Source: Patiria pectinifera
Lineage: Eukaryota; Echinodermata; Asteroidea; Valvatida; Asterinidae
Reading direction: 5' to 3'
NCBI GenBank assembly: GCA_029964075.1
Contig: CM057147.1
Span: 18,745,513-18,809,512, forward strand
DNA length: 64,000 bases
The translations under genes were made by a program, and so were the position numbers. Positions 1-12,300 of the stretch are shown here, one piece after another. How positions within the stretch are numbered: the stretch's first letter is position 1; each line of letters begins with the position of its first letter. Under the pieces are notes generated by a model. That model searched no databases. It saw nothing but the letters and a program-made list of their open reading frames with translations, and was not told the DNA's origin.

Positions 1-73
1 TATTAACTGCTAATTGCTTATTAAAAACTTTTAAAAAGTATTTGATAATTAATATCCATTTGCTTTTATTTAG

Positions 74-219
74 AAAACTTGAAATTCAACGACGATTTTG
101 CACTCGGATCGTATACGAGGGGCGAACTTTTTGCTGCGTCATGCACTAGTTTGAATTTGACGACCGTTACCGGCATTTTCCAAAACGCGGCGTGGTCTCA
201 ATTCGGCTCCGCCTGCTAA
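74..219 (+). CDS. Possible 3'-terminal coding exon of an upstream gene
   Basis: A pyrimidine-rich tract ending in AG (61-73) is followed by an open frame of 47 codons and a TAA stop at 217-219. Two bases (74-75) complete a split codon. The peptide begins NLKFNDDFALGSY and ends SQFGSAC, with two cysteines and a mixed, protein-like composition. An ATTAAA polyadenylation-type signal lies at 288-293. I do not recognise the family. The rest of the gene would lie left of the window. With only one exon visible, chance openness cannot be excluded. Confidence 0.35.
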
Positions 220-1560
220 CAGTGCTGTTTGGGTGTCCAACTTTGAAGATTCCTGGTTAAAATTAGTCAATGTTTTTGTACAGAAGTATTAAACTGTATG
301 ATATATGAAGCAAGTGATTTATTTTTAAAAAAATTATCGGAACATTAAAAGCTTTATGTGATAAAGCGAATCCGGAAACGAAGTCGAGCTTTGAAAAAGG
401 GTCGTCAATGTCGTCATGTTTATTTTTAGCCACGGAGGCTGCCTGACCTACAATTTAGACGTGTAGACGTCGGGGGAAATTGTCAGGTCGGGGAACCAGA
501 CTATGGCTCTGCATGGTACCATAGGCTGTGTGGTGGTACAAAGAAACTTGTGGCTGCACGGCACTCAGTTTGGATAATGCTTTGGTTCATTTTCTTTTCG
601 GAAAACTTAGGACGCCACTTCCAATTTCCAATCCTTTGGTTGTTGAATGTTGTGTACAAATTTCAGTCTATTTCCAGAACTGTAAGGTTTTTACGAACAA
701 GTGACAAATGAAAAGATTCCCATATCTGGCCATCACTTGTCACCCTGTGCACAAACCCTATGTGACTGGTCTGAAAATTTCTAAAAGTTTTCTCAGTAAA
801 TACTTCAATATTTTCCCTGCTAAATTTGACTTTTTCTTAAAAAAATAATAATTTTAGGACATAGGCCCTAGGGCCTACTGTGATAGGTCACTGAAGGAAA
901 ACATTTAACAGTGATGGCCAGATATGGGAATCTTTCCTCTCATGTCACAAAATGTTTGGCCCCAGTCATGCCAGTATTATCTTGATGTCGATAGGAACCT
1001 CTAGGGTGGGTTGAAATCCCTCAAATGTCAAAACAGAAATGGGAAATTTACCAGAATTTGCTCACAGGAATCATGGGAGTCTTCGCTCGGCCGTCTGTCA
1101 CGGTTGGCCTTCCACTGAGGCTGCTTTCATTTTCTTAACCAACTGCAACACGGCTTTTATTCATCGCGCCAACTGGCCAAGTAAAAAATTATAATAATTT
1201 CTCGTCCGGCCTTTTTGAAAAAAAGGAAGGAGGTGGGCGCTTCTTTGTTTCTGTTTGTTCCCAAGATGGTGGATTTTCCAAAATGGCAGATGAATATTTC
1301 AATTTTTTCCGACTATTTTGTTGATACAAAATTGTATCCAAAGGAGGCATAACCCTTTCTACATAGCAACCAGTTTTGTTAGGAACAAATAAAAAGACTT
1401 TATTGACAATATATGTGCCAAAAAAAAGAAAAGAGGGAGGCGGCCGGAAAAAACAGAAGCGGGAGGGGACGAGAAACTGGTTTGTTTTTAGATATTGCGA
1501 TAGCGTATTCCTTCCGTGTGTATGTATGTATGTCTGTGTGTTATGCTTTGGTATGGGTTA
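220..1560. other. Intergenic DNA with a small foldback, no gene seen
   Basis: No exon-like frame is supported here. Bases 701-948 form a foldback whose arms (about 713-738 and 910-936) are near-perfect reverse complements around AGATTCCCATATCTGGCC. Around 465-512 there is a short piece of the dispersed repeat also seen at 6925-7320 and 13857-14260. The missing first exon or exons of the PLBD2-like gene could lie here but I could not find a signal-peptide exon. Confidence 0.4.
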
Positions 1561-1563
1561 ACT

Positions 1564-1965
1564 CTTCTCCGCACGATAACTTGAGAAATTTGGTTTGTGG
1601 GTTGTTGTTGTTGCTTTTGGGGCCAACAGGTCAAAGGTCAAGGTCACTATTGCTAAAACAATAGAAATCTTGTCAATGCCATAACTTGAGAAAGTATGCT
1701 TTACTTAGGAACTTGACATTTGGTTTGTGGATTGTTCTTGGTAGTCTAAAGAAGCCTATTGCTTTTGGGGCCCACAGGTCAAAAGTCAAAGTCACTATTG
1801 CTAAAACAATAGAAATCTTGTCAATGCCATAACTTGAGGAATGATTTACTTAGGAACTTGAAATTTGGTTTGTGGGTTGTTCTTGATTGTTTTAAAAAAA
1901 CCTATTGCTTTTGCGGCCGACAGGTCAAAAGTCAAGGTCAATATTGCTGAAACAATAGAAATCTT
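1564..1965 (+). repeat. Tandem array of ~145-bp units, block 1
   Basis: About three units of roughly 145 bp repeat in the same order: TAACTTGAGAAA, then a GAAATTTGGTTTGTGG motif, then TTGCTTTTGGGGCC, then AGGTCAAAGTCAAGGTCA, then CTAAAACAATAGAAATCTTG. The same unit makes up a second block at 2499-3085. The first unit contains AGGTCAAAGGTCA at 1628-1640, a perfect DR1 arrangement. Confidence 0.8.
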
Positions 1966-2045
1966 CCATTTTGGTTAGGGACACTGACAAGTATCCGTAC
2001 TAACTAACTGTATAAAATCGCGCAAGTCTCACTTGCAGTATTTTT

Positions 2046-2490
2046 ATGCCCCGCGGCGAAGCCGAAGGGGCATACTGTTTCCGCCTTGTCCTTCCGTGGG
2101 TGGGTGTGTGGGTGGGTGTGTGGGTGACCACAAATTCGCTGCCTTGTGGAGACTCACACACAATAGTGAACAAAACATTGTAAAGGTCTCCACAGGGCAA
2201 TTTCTATAGATGAATAGGTCTCCACAAGGTTTTCACGAAATAGATATATGGGTTTTACTCAAAAACTAGGAATTTCCAAGGTGTGTTTATTTGTCGCAGA
2301 TGGAAGAGTTTTAGAAAAGGGATATTAATTCCAAATTTCAGCCCAGGAAACTTATTCTGGTTAAAATAAGAGCATTTTGAAAATTCACTTTCAAAATTGA
2401 ACACTTTACTACACGGGAACAAAGAAATGTCTCCACAAGGATACAAATTTTGGAAGGTGTGGGTGGGTGTGTGGGTGTGTGGGTGTGTGT
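2046..2490. repeat. Dispersed repeat with palindromic edge and GGGTG tract
   Basis: A short palindrome (ATGCCCC...GGGGCAT, 2047-2073) is followed by a GGGTGGGTGTGTGGG tract (2096-2127). The segment 2140-2420 is then closely matched by 35680-35945, sharing GTCTCCACAGGGCAATTT and ACTCAAAAACTAGGAATTTC. A second GGGTG tract lies at 2456-2490. The guanine tracts could form quadruplexes. It separates the two blocks of the ~145-bp array. Confidence 0.6.
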
Positions 2491-2498
2491 GTCCGGAC

Positions 2499-3085
2499 AA
2501 ATCTTGTCAGCGCGATAACTTGAGAAATACTTTACATATGAACTTCAAATTTGGTTTGTGTATTGTTCTTGGTAATCCTACCAACCCTTTTGCATTTGGG
2601 GCCGAAAGGTCAAGGGTCAAGGTCACAGTGACTAAAACAAAAGAAATGTTGTCAGCGCGATAACTTGAGAAATACTTTACATATGAACTTCAAATGTGGT
2701 TTGTGTATTGTTCTTGGTAATCCTAAGAAGCCTATTGCATTTGGGGCTGAAAGGTCAAGCGTCAAGGTCACAGTCGCTGAAACAATAGAAATTTTGTCAG
2801 CGCGATAACTTGAGAAATACTTTACATATAAACTTCTAATTTGGTTTGTGGATTGTCCTTGGCAATCCTAAGAAGCCTTTTTCATTTGGGGGCCAAAAGG
2901 TCAAGGGTCAAGGTCACAGTGGCTAAAACAAAAGAAATTTTGTCAGCGCGATAACTTGAGAAATTCTTCACATGTGAACTTCAAATTTGGTTTGTGGATC
3001 GTTCTTGGTAATCGAAATAGGCCTATCGCATTGGGGATCGAAAGGTCAAGGGTCAAGGTCACAGTGGCTTAAACAATAAAAATCT
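2499..3085 (+). repeat. Tandem array of ~145-bp units, block 2
   Basis: Four consecutive units start at about 2499, 2645, 2792 and 2939, each opening with TTGTCAGCGCGATAACTTGAG and closing with AGGTCAAGGGTCAAGGTCAC plus CTAAAACAA. Spacing is 146-147 bp. Each unit carries a TCAAGGTCA sequence, the extended half-site of the ERR and NR5A nuclear-receptor families. Confidence 0.85.
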
Positions 3086-3369
3086 TATATTTATTCTGAC
3101 ATCATAGGGATTAGGGATTAATTCACATACATGTAAAACCTACAGAAGACACTAATGCTGTCAATGAAAGTTCCATGTGACCAAGGTACGGTACGTGTAA
3201 GTTGATGTTAAAAGAGTGGTGTTATGTCATGGGAACAGTCACGGTTGCGGGGCATTTGTGTTTGTAAACACACCTGACTTGTTTTTACATGGCCTAATCA
3301 TGGTTTTGTAATTTGTATCAAAGCATGACCAATAAAGTATCCTATGAATTTCTGTGTTCTCTCACTCAG

Positions 3370-6300
3370 ATGGAACTATTTGACAGTCTCTACCAGCGCC
3401 GAGTACAATGACACCCTCCAAGCCTACGCTGCCGGTCTGGTGGAGGGCTTCCTCACGGCAGACTACATCTACATGGAGTGGTTTAACACCATGGCAAGCT
3501 TCTGCCATTACATGACGTCTGACTGTCTGAAGATCCAGGCTTTCCTGACGGAGAACCTAGAATGGATGGAGCAGCAGGTGAAGGCCAATCCAAACGACCC
3601 GTACTTCTATCAGGTGGGTGACCCGTGCATCTACACACACATTTCAGTCCAAATCCAACCATAATAATGTGTATTTATTTATATATATTTCTTATTTTAA
3701 CTGGGTAGCCCATTCAGTGGAATCCACTGATCTCCCATGGGTCCCAGTAAAGAGAAGACAGTGTGAAGAAGTTACAGTTTTAGAGGTGGGAGGAAAAGCC
3801 CAGAAGAGTGTTCTTTGGAAAACCCACGGAATCAGGTAGGGACTGAAAACCCAATCCACATATTGACCCAGGCGGGATTCGAACCTGGGTCACAGCGGTG
3901 GAAGGCGAGGAAACTACCGCTACGCCAACCTGTACATGTAAGTTGATTTTAGGTTTTTCCCTTCACGGACGTATAAACACAGTATACTCGATGTGTTACC
4001 TCCGGAGTGAAAGTTGGAAAAAATCACTCGGGTGGGACTCTTATGAATAGTTTAAGTGCAATACCCACTGGTACATGTACATCAGATTCAAACCACCAGA
4101 CAAATCCCGCAAGCTCGGTGGTCTAGTGATAAGACGTGTGCAATAGAAAGCAGGAGGTTGTGGGTTCGAGTCCCATCTGAGTGATTTTTTTCCCAACTTT
4201 CACTCGGGAGGTAACACGCTGAGTATAATACAGTGTTTACACGTCGGTGAAGGGCAAAAACCTAATGTTGATTTACATCACCCCAACGCAAATTCCATCT
4301 CATGAGTAGGTTATGTAATTATATAGCACATATATCCACCGGTGTTGGTGCTCAAGGCGCTACATCATTATTACCCTGCTCATTGGGCCCATGAAACATT
4401 CCAAATACCATCTCAGCTCCCTGGGGAGTGTACAGCTCGATGCAGCCATTTCATCACAAAGCAGTTAAAATCAACCACAATAACCATCTCTGCCCTCACA
4501 GGTACCCATTTTATCCTGGGTGGGGAGAAGCAATGAGTGACAAAGAGCCTTGCCCAAGGGCACATGCACCATAACCCCAGGCTGGGCTTGCACCCACGAC
4601 CTGCAGAATTACCCGCAGACTACAGATTCAATGATCCAGACCAGGAGGCCACAGCACTCCACAAAATGTATCGAAAGTGTAGAGTAAGGCGCCCCCCCCC
4701 CCCAAAAAAAATGGAAATTTGTGAGTTTACGGTAACGCCCTAAAAATTATAGGTCAGTAGGTAGGAAACAACCATATGTCTGTCAGTCTTTTATAGTTTG
4801 GAAACTCACATAGGAAAGACTTTTCATTTTCAGAATATACTTAATGTAATGTTTTTGACAAAATATGGTAATAAGTAGTTTGAGTTAGGCAATGTGGCCG
4901 CAAAAAATCCAGGTATGTTGTGTTGCTGTAAACACACAATATTTTTTTGGGGGGGGGCATACATGTATATGGGTTTGGTTTTTTTTTTTAATAATGTTGC
5001 ATTTTAAAATAATAAAGGGAACGTTTTCTGTCCACTGCTTGCAAAAAAATAACATTTGAAAAAAAAAAATTCTGACTCAATACATGGAAACGAGTCGTAT
5101 TTTATTTAAGAAGTATTTTTAAAAATATTGATAAAAACATTTAAAAATATTGGAAGCTGGAATTTGTGTCAACCTTCCCTGGCTCCATGATGGCCGAATT
5201 AATGTATACATTCAACAATCACTGTTTTGTCTTTTCGGATTCTTAATCGGGCCTTATTCTAGATGAGGTCGACGCATTAATGGATGAATTCATGAAGTGG
5301 CCTAGTATTGATTAGCACTGTTCTGTACGTTATGATTCTCAGATGGGCCTTCTCCTAGTTCAGGTGGATGGACTGAAAGATGGCTACATGAACAAACCCG
5401 ACAGACCCAGCATCGACATTGACCCATTTGGTTTCCTGTAAGTTCTGTATCTAAAAGAGTTCCTGTCATTTTTAAAACAGGCTAAATTTAGATCACTTCC
5501 TTCCCAGCATTGTTCAATTGGAGAACAATGAATGTTTTAATGGTGTGGCATGATGAATGCAGACCAGTAAAGAAATTATCATAGAGACATTGTTGTAGGA
5601 CTCATACTCGTACTCATACTCACACTCAAGTACATTTTTTTTTCATACTCATATTTTTAACATGACAAGTTTTTTTTTTAGACGACTGCACCACTGTTGG
5701 GGAAAATGTTAACTGACAAGAATAAAAAAAAACAGGTGTCCTTCCGCATGGGTTCGTATTTTAAGAGAATATTCTTTTATTTTACCCCCGGGGGCCAACA
5801 CCAAATATGCAGGGTCATTGTTTTCCTTGTAATGAAGGCACAGTGACTTCAAATGAAATTTTTCTTAAGGGATTGGTGGGGTTTACAGCCCTAGGGACAA
5901 AAAATCACCCTAAATGCATCAAAATACATCATTTTAATAACGCCTACTTTAGTAGCTTCTTTTTTGGGGGGGGGGGTAGCTGTTTTTATTTTTTTCCTCG
6001 CTGGTTTTGAAAGTCATTATGAAAGGGCTTGCCATTGGTTTGATTACTGCAAAACATACCAACTAATGATTTCAGCAAATTCAAGTTCAGAGAAAAAACA
6101 GAAAGAAAAATGATAGACTCAGAATTGTTTGAAAACTCAATATTTTAATCAAAATTGCAATAGGAGAGTTTCCGCATTGATCTTGGCCCAGCGGCGTATT
6201 AAAAACATCAAACACAAACAATTGTACACACTGTGTATCATTGACACAATAGATAGTTGCCGGTCATTGAGAGATGTATCAACTTAACCTCTTGGAATGT

Positions 6301-9300
6301 GATCAAGTACGAAAGGCATTTCCAATGCTTTGTAAATTAAAGAGATTTACAAACATCGTAGATTCTTTGCAAATAAAACTGGAGGGTAGATTGAGTAAAT
6401 ACAAGGTCCCATTTTTGAAATTTAAGTTCTGTTTAAACGTTTGTAAAATTTCTAAACGGATTTGACTTCTTTTTTTTTAAACATCACATCTATACATTAT
6501 ATGTAAAGGTTTTGTTAGATGTCAAATTCTGAAAGATCTTGGACTTTTCTATGCAGCCTTTTCCAGGCCGGTGGCGATCTTGGCGACATCCAGACGGCCC
6601 TGAAGGCCGATAGCGGCCAGAAACCCGGCAGATTTGCCGGCCACTGCTCAGCCCTCATCAAGTTGTTGCCAGGCAACAAGGATCTCTTTGTTTCGCATGT
6701 CACCTGGACGGAGTACGGGAGCATGCTCAGGGTCGTGAAAAAGTACAACTTTGCTTTCAGGATGTCTCCGAAATGTAAGTACATACATATATTAGACTCA
6801 ACTGTTAAAGGGAATGTACAACATTTGCTTTTGCTGAAATTTTCAGAAAGGGATGGATTTGGGGGGTTAGTATTTTGTGGCCAATATTGCTACACTGACT
6901 TGTTTGAAGTTTTGTGTTCGTAGATGCTGGAAAAACCAAGAAAAACAATCATGTTCTTGTAGTCTGGTTCCCAGTTAAATTGAAATGGAGCAATTTATAG
7001 ACGTCGGGGAATTGTAAGGTCAGGGAGCCAGTCTAGCTGGCTTGTACCCGTTCACAGATGTGTAACCGATTGCAAACAAAATTCAGACTAACTAAATATG
7101 GTAAATAGGGGGCAGTATTTCAAAAGCCAGTTTTTTCCAACACTGGTCGGCTGACCAGCGTTGGAAATTGATACAAAAATACCACTTTTCTTCAAAATGT
7201 CAGCGCACCAGGTGCCATGATTTTACAGAATGCTAAATAGACTGTCATTCACTAACAGTCCAGTAAGGTATTTCATAAAGATTTGGTAGTTTTGTTTTTT
7301 GATGTTTGCAAATGTGGTACATTATTATTTTAGTGACCAAAGTATTCTTGGTGTACAATGTATTTTCAGAGCCTTTCTGATTTTAGGCAAAAGTTGTGAT
7401 TTTTTCTTCTGAAGTACATACTCAGATTTTGCACAATATTTCTGTGACTTTTGAAACACTTGAAAACTCTTTGCATGAACTGTGTAATGGATATTAGAAC
7501 ATAACAACTTTCATTATTTTTTTTTTTTTAAAACAACGAATTGACATTGTGGGCGATCTGCCCCTGCTGTGGCATTTTGCTGACTGTGGCTATCATATTT
7601 GATCATTAGGTAGAAATAATATGCCTGTATAGTGTATGTGCCGGGGAGGGGGGAAGGGGGGGGGGGGTCTGCTTCTGTGGGTTTCCTTTTGCAATAATAA
7701 TTACGGGTTTTCCTCCCACCTCCCAACCTGAACATTTCTTCAACATCTTCTATCTCAAGGTTTCTTAAGGATTTCAAGCTACACTGCCAATGCGTTTCTT
7801 TTTTTGTAGAAACCCCAGTTTTCATGTCCAGGTTTTATTCAGATTTTCTGTCCACTTTGCCTGCAGCGTCTGCCTTTGTTCCTGGTCGTGAGGTTTCGTT
7901 TTCCTCCTACCATGGCCCGCTTCTCTCTGGCGATGATTATTACATCATGGGCTCAGGTCTGGTAAGTCGGAGTTTTCAACTTTTGTTCAATCCCAGTAGT
8001 CAGTTTATGTGTACATCTTTGGATGAGTTTGTTTTTTCACTGTATTAATCGCTGAATTACAGTGCTGAATTCTGCCATGCTACAGTGGGCAATCACCGTT
8101 TGATCTGGTTGTTCAGACTGCAAGTAGTAAAGTCTGTCACAAGCCAATTGATATAGTACATAAGGCCGGCGTTTATCTCCGGTTTCCTTGGCATGAAACA
8201 ACTGAGAATATTTGTACTCCCCCTGGATGGGATGCCAGTCCATCGCAGGTTACTCCCCAGCTAATGCCGGTACCCATTTGTACTCCTGGGTGGAGTGAGG
8301 CAAGTAAGGGCGATGCGATGGACCAGCATCCCATCCAGGGGGAGTAGAAATATTCTCAGTTGTTTCATGCTACTGAAACCGGAGATAAACGCCAGCCTGA
8401 TGGACCACATTGGCTTGTGATAGACTTTACTTACTTTACTTCATTGCTACTTGTAAAAGTGCGTATATGTTTTGTCATGTAGGTATCCATGGAAACGACA
8501 ATAGGTAACGACAACCCAGACCTATGGAAGTATGTGAAATCCAAGGGGACTGTTCTGGAATGGATGCGCACCCTTCTCGCCAATCGCCTCGCCAATTCAG
8601 TCATGGAGTGGACGGATATCTTCAGCAAGTACAACAGTGGCACGTGAGTTTGGAAGCTTGTTGGAAAAAAATTAGCAGGACGCCATTCTTACTATAATGC
8701 CAGGAGTCCCTGTCTGTCTGTCTGTCTGTATTTCGATTATCTCTAGAACCGGGCACCGTATGAAGTTGAAAATTGGCAGGTATATTGCTCGGGACCGCAG
8801 AATGTGCAGTGCCAAGTTGGAAGTTGTTTGGACGAGCAGTTCTCGAAAAAGCTGCAAAAAAAGCAGTATTTTCTGAGTCTCAACGTGGCAGATTATAGCC
8901 TAGAACACGCACAGTCCTTTTTAATTGTTTACGTCATGTTTGACGTGTTCTCCAACCGTAAATATAACCTGGTGCCCCGCATCCGCTAAGGTTCAAAAGT
9001 TGCCTGTCCGCCATGCTTAAAAAAAAAAGAAAAAATAATAAAAAAGACAAACACGTGGGACTGCCCTTGCCCTCTAGGGTATATTTGGTCAGAAATTCTG
9101 CCAAAAGTAATAACATGCAACACTTGTCAAACTGACAAGCCTGCCCATTGTAGCAATCCATCAGATCAAAAGTCTCAAGGCCAAACTGCTTGAGAGTCCC
9201 TGGTCACTGACTGTGTTAAAAAAAGATGATGCTGAGCCAGTATTGTAATGTGTTAGAAATGGCCTAAAAGCTGTTGTCCGTACAAAAATTGCATGTTCAT

Positions 9301-12300
9301 CTTCAAATAGCGCCCCCTAGCATAAAGAAATGTATGGCTGCAAATAGCACCCCTAACTCAATATAGCGGTCCCCCCCTCCCTCTGCTTTTTGACGGCGCA
9401 CCGATCTTTAATTTTCAAAGTTGGAGAACACTGCTGTATGGCATGTATGGGGCTGCATCAGGAGGTTTGCCTCCCTCTTTCGAGATGTGCATTCCCAGGA
9501 CTTCACATGATTGATAGTATACATCTGTATCTGTGTTGCCTATTTTACTCATTTTTTTGAAATACTGCTTAAATTCATGAATAGGGCTCTATCAGTCACC
9601 CATGTGTCCCGACCTACATTCGGAAAGTCAGCATCGCCATTGTAGTGGGCAACGATCATATAGCGCCCCACGCAGTTGGTTGTAGGAAAGCATTCAAAGC
9701 TGCGATGTATGGCAAAAACTTAGGCCATCAGCCTGGGGGTTTGGCCAGTATCAAATCAGGGCATGAATGATTATAGTGCGCATGCGCAAGGTATACCGCC
9801 CGTAGAGTGGTAACAAGCATTTTGATGGCCATTTTGAAATAAAAGGGTGATAACACCCAAAAAGCTGCCACTGCTGCAATGCTATCACATATTTTCCAAC
9901 TCTGTAGGTGTATACCAGTATACCTTGCCAAAAATTGCAATGACGATTATTCCCCTCATTTGATATCGGTGGCCAAAATTTTGGACAGAGGCTGATGGCC
10001 TAACTGTTTCAGAGGAATGCGGGGCCAACATCCACTATTGGGTCAGCACGATTATGACAACCGTACACGGCACAGGTAGTGACCATTAGGTCACTTGATC
10101 AAAAAGTTGCAAAATTGTTTTATGTGAAAATGAGCAGTACTGTCTAGTTTACAATGCACGACGTGGTTGCTAACCAGACGCCTGCCTACCTCCATGGCTG
10201 CCAACCACTGGGAAACCAGATGGTCACGTGGTACTTTGACCTCATATGATCGGACCTTATTGTATAAGTTTTAATTGTGCATTGTTTTAAAGCTACAACA
10301 ATGAATGGATGGTGGTAGACTACAAGCACTTCACACCTGGACAGCCATTGCCAAAAGAGGGCGTCCTTGCAGTATTAGATCAACTTCCGTAAGTAGTCTG
10401 CATTATAGTGTACATTTTTTTAAGTTTTTAAACAAAATCACTTTTATTTGATAGAAAATGTGATGGACAATCCATTTTAACATTTAGTTAGTATTAGATT
10501 GTGCTTTGTGGATTTATCAAGCGCCTAAAATGCCAAGTGCTTTGCGGAATTATCAAGCACCTAAAATGCCAAGCTTACATGTTTTTAAAGCATATTATGT
10601 TTGTAACATATTTTGTTATTATTAACCCCAAGAGGGTGGAGTAGGGGAACCCCCTCCCTAAATTTTCTTAAAAACAACTGCAATAAATTTTTGTTGTTGC
10701 ACAAAGCTTGAAGAGTTGTTCTGCTAAAGTTGTGTTTAAGTCATAGCAGTTATGAAAATTAGACTGCTGTTCTTGTGAAATGCAACATTTTCAAGCTCAA
10801 CGTAGTGAAAAATGTGAACTTTTTGCATTGACAGTTTAGAGTGAAATTATGCTCAGGCACAGACCTTGAAAGAAAATTTTAAATAACAATAATTTGTAAC
10901 TAAAGCCTTTGTCTGAGTGGATTGAAAATGTGTACTAATGTGCGGCATGCCCGATTTCAGAAGAAAACAATTGTCACAGGACAGTGGAGATCTGAAGGAG
11001 GATTGGAATAACCCCCACCCCCAAACTCTGCTGTAAGATGGTTGAAAAGAGCTCTTTTATTAACTTAGGAAGACCTCACACTCGGAATTTTCATTTTTAT
11101 GTTTTTCCCCCAGTGGACAGATCGAGAAGCAGGATATGACATGGTTACTCACAAAACAGACCTACTGGCCAAGCTATAATGTTCCGTAAGTAGGTTTTAT
11201 GACTTACTTTGCTCTCTCTCTCGCCCTGAAATAGTAACTATCTTCCCATATGGGCTTTGTGTGCGAGCAAGAGAAGGTGCTTTTGTAACTGCTTTCGAGA
11301 GCCCAGTGAACAAATGCTTGTACAAACATTACATTCACTGTGTGGACTTCCAAACAAAAGAGGTCCACATAAACCAGGTAGCAGCGTCGTTGTGTGGACT
11401 TGCCCACGTCCACACAATGTTTCCCCCTCTCTGGAAAACAGGTTTTAATAGAGGCATTTTGGGTTAGGTTTATCTGTGGCAAAATGAAGAGAAACACTAA
11501 AGGGAATCAAAGAAAAAAAATTGGGTTGAAAGTGTTTTCACAGTGTGAGTAAAATGAGTTGTTTTCAAAGGTTTTTCTTAACTACACAAAAACAAAGGAA
11601 TGCCCACACTAGGTATGTAATGTAAACATTGTATATTCGCGTGCATATTACGCAAGGAACGCACAACTTTATTTTATTCTAATGTGCACAAAGCCATAAT
11701 GTCTTCGCGTGAGCGCCAGGCATTGTCAGCAATGTGTTCGATGTTTGATGTCCCAGTGGTCTCCCCCAACTCTCGCTTCCTTACCGTTGAGGGGGTACTT
11801 GTGCACGGAGCCCATTATGATTCACTACGGTAGTAACAAGTCCTAGATTTGAAGTGTACATTTGGTGGTGTTAATTTTTAATGCGAATAACTGGTGAATG
11901 TTTTTGTGAATACTACACGAACTGTTTGAGTGTCATTTATTACTTCTTACTGGTCATGATATCAAAGGTAATTCTAAATGCACAGGCACTTTGGCCTAAA
12001 AGATCGAAGTGGGAGAAATGTAAAGAAGTGTTCATTTTAGAGGTGGGAGGAAAACCCAATGTCATATGAAATTTGGACGCCTGTGATATCTGATCTCTTG
12101 TTCCTTATGTGGATTCTGAGCCTCACACAAGATCTGTCACTGTATTAAGTGTGTGCACTTAAAAGATACACACAATTTATTCAATGAGTCCGTATTTTAT
12201 GAAGTCTAAATTGGACACTACACTGGGATTTTCAAGGACAATCCAAGCAATAATGCAGGGACCAAAAACCTCAAGTCTGCCTGGGTGAGATAAGAATCTC

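Noticed and set aside
2499..3085. CRISPR-like direct repeats
   Set aside because: Units are ~146 bp and continuous with no unique spacers; this is an ordinary eukaryotic satellite.
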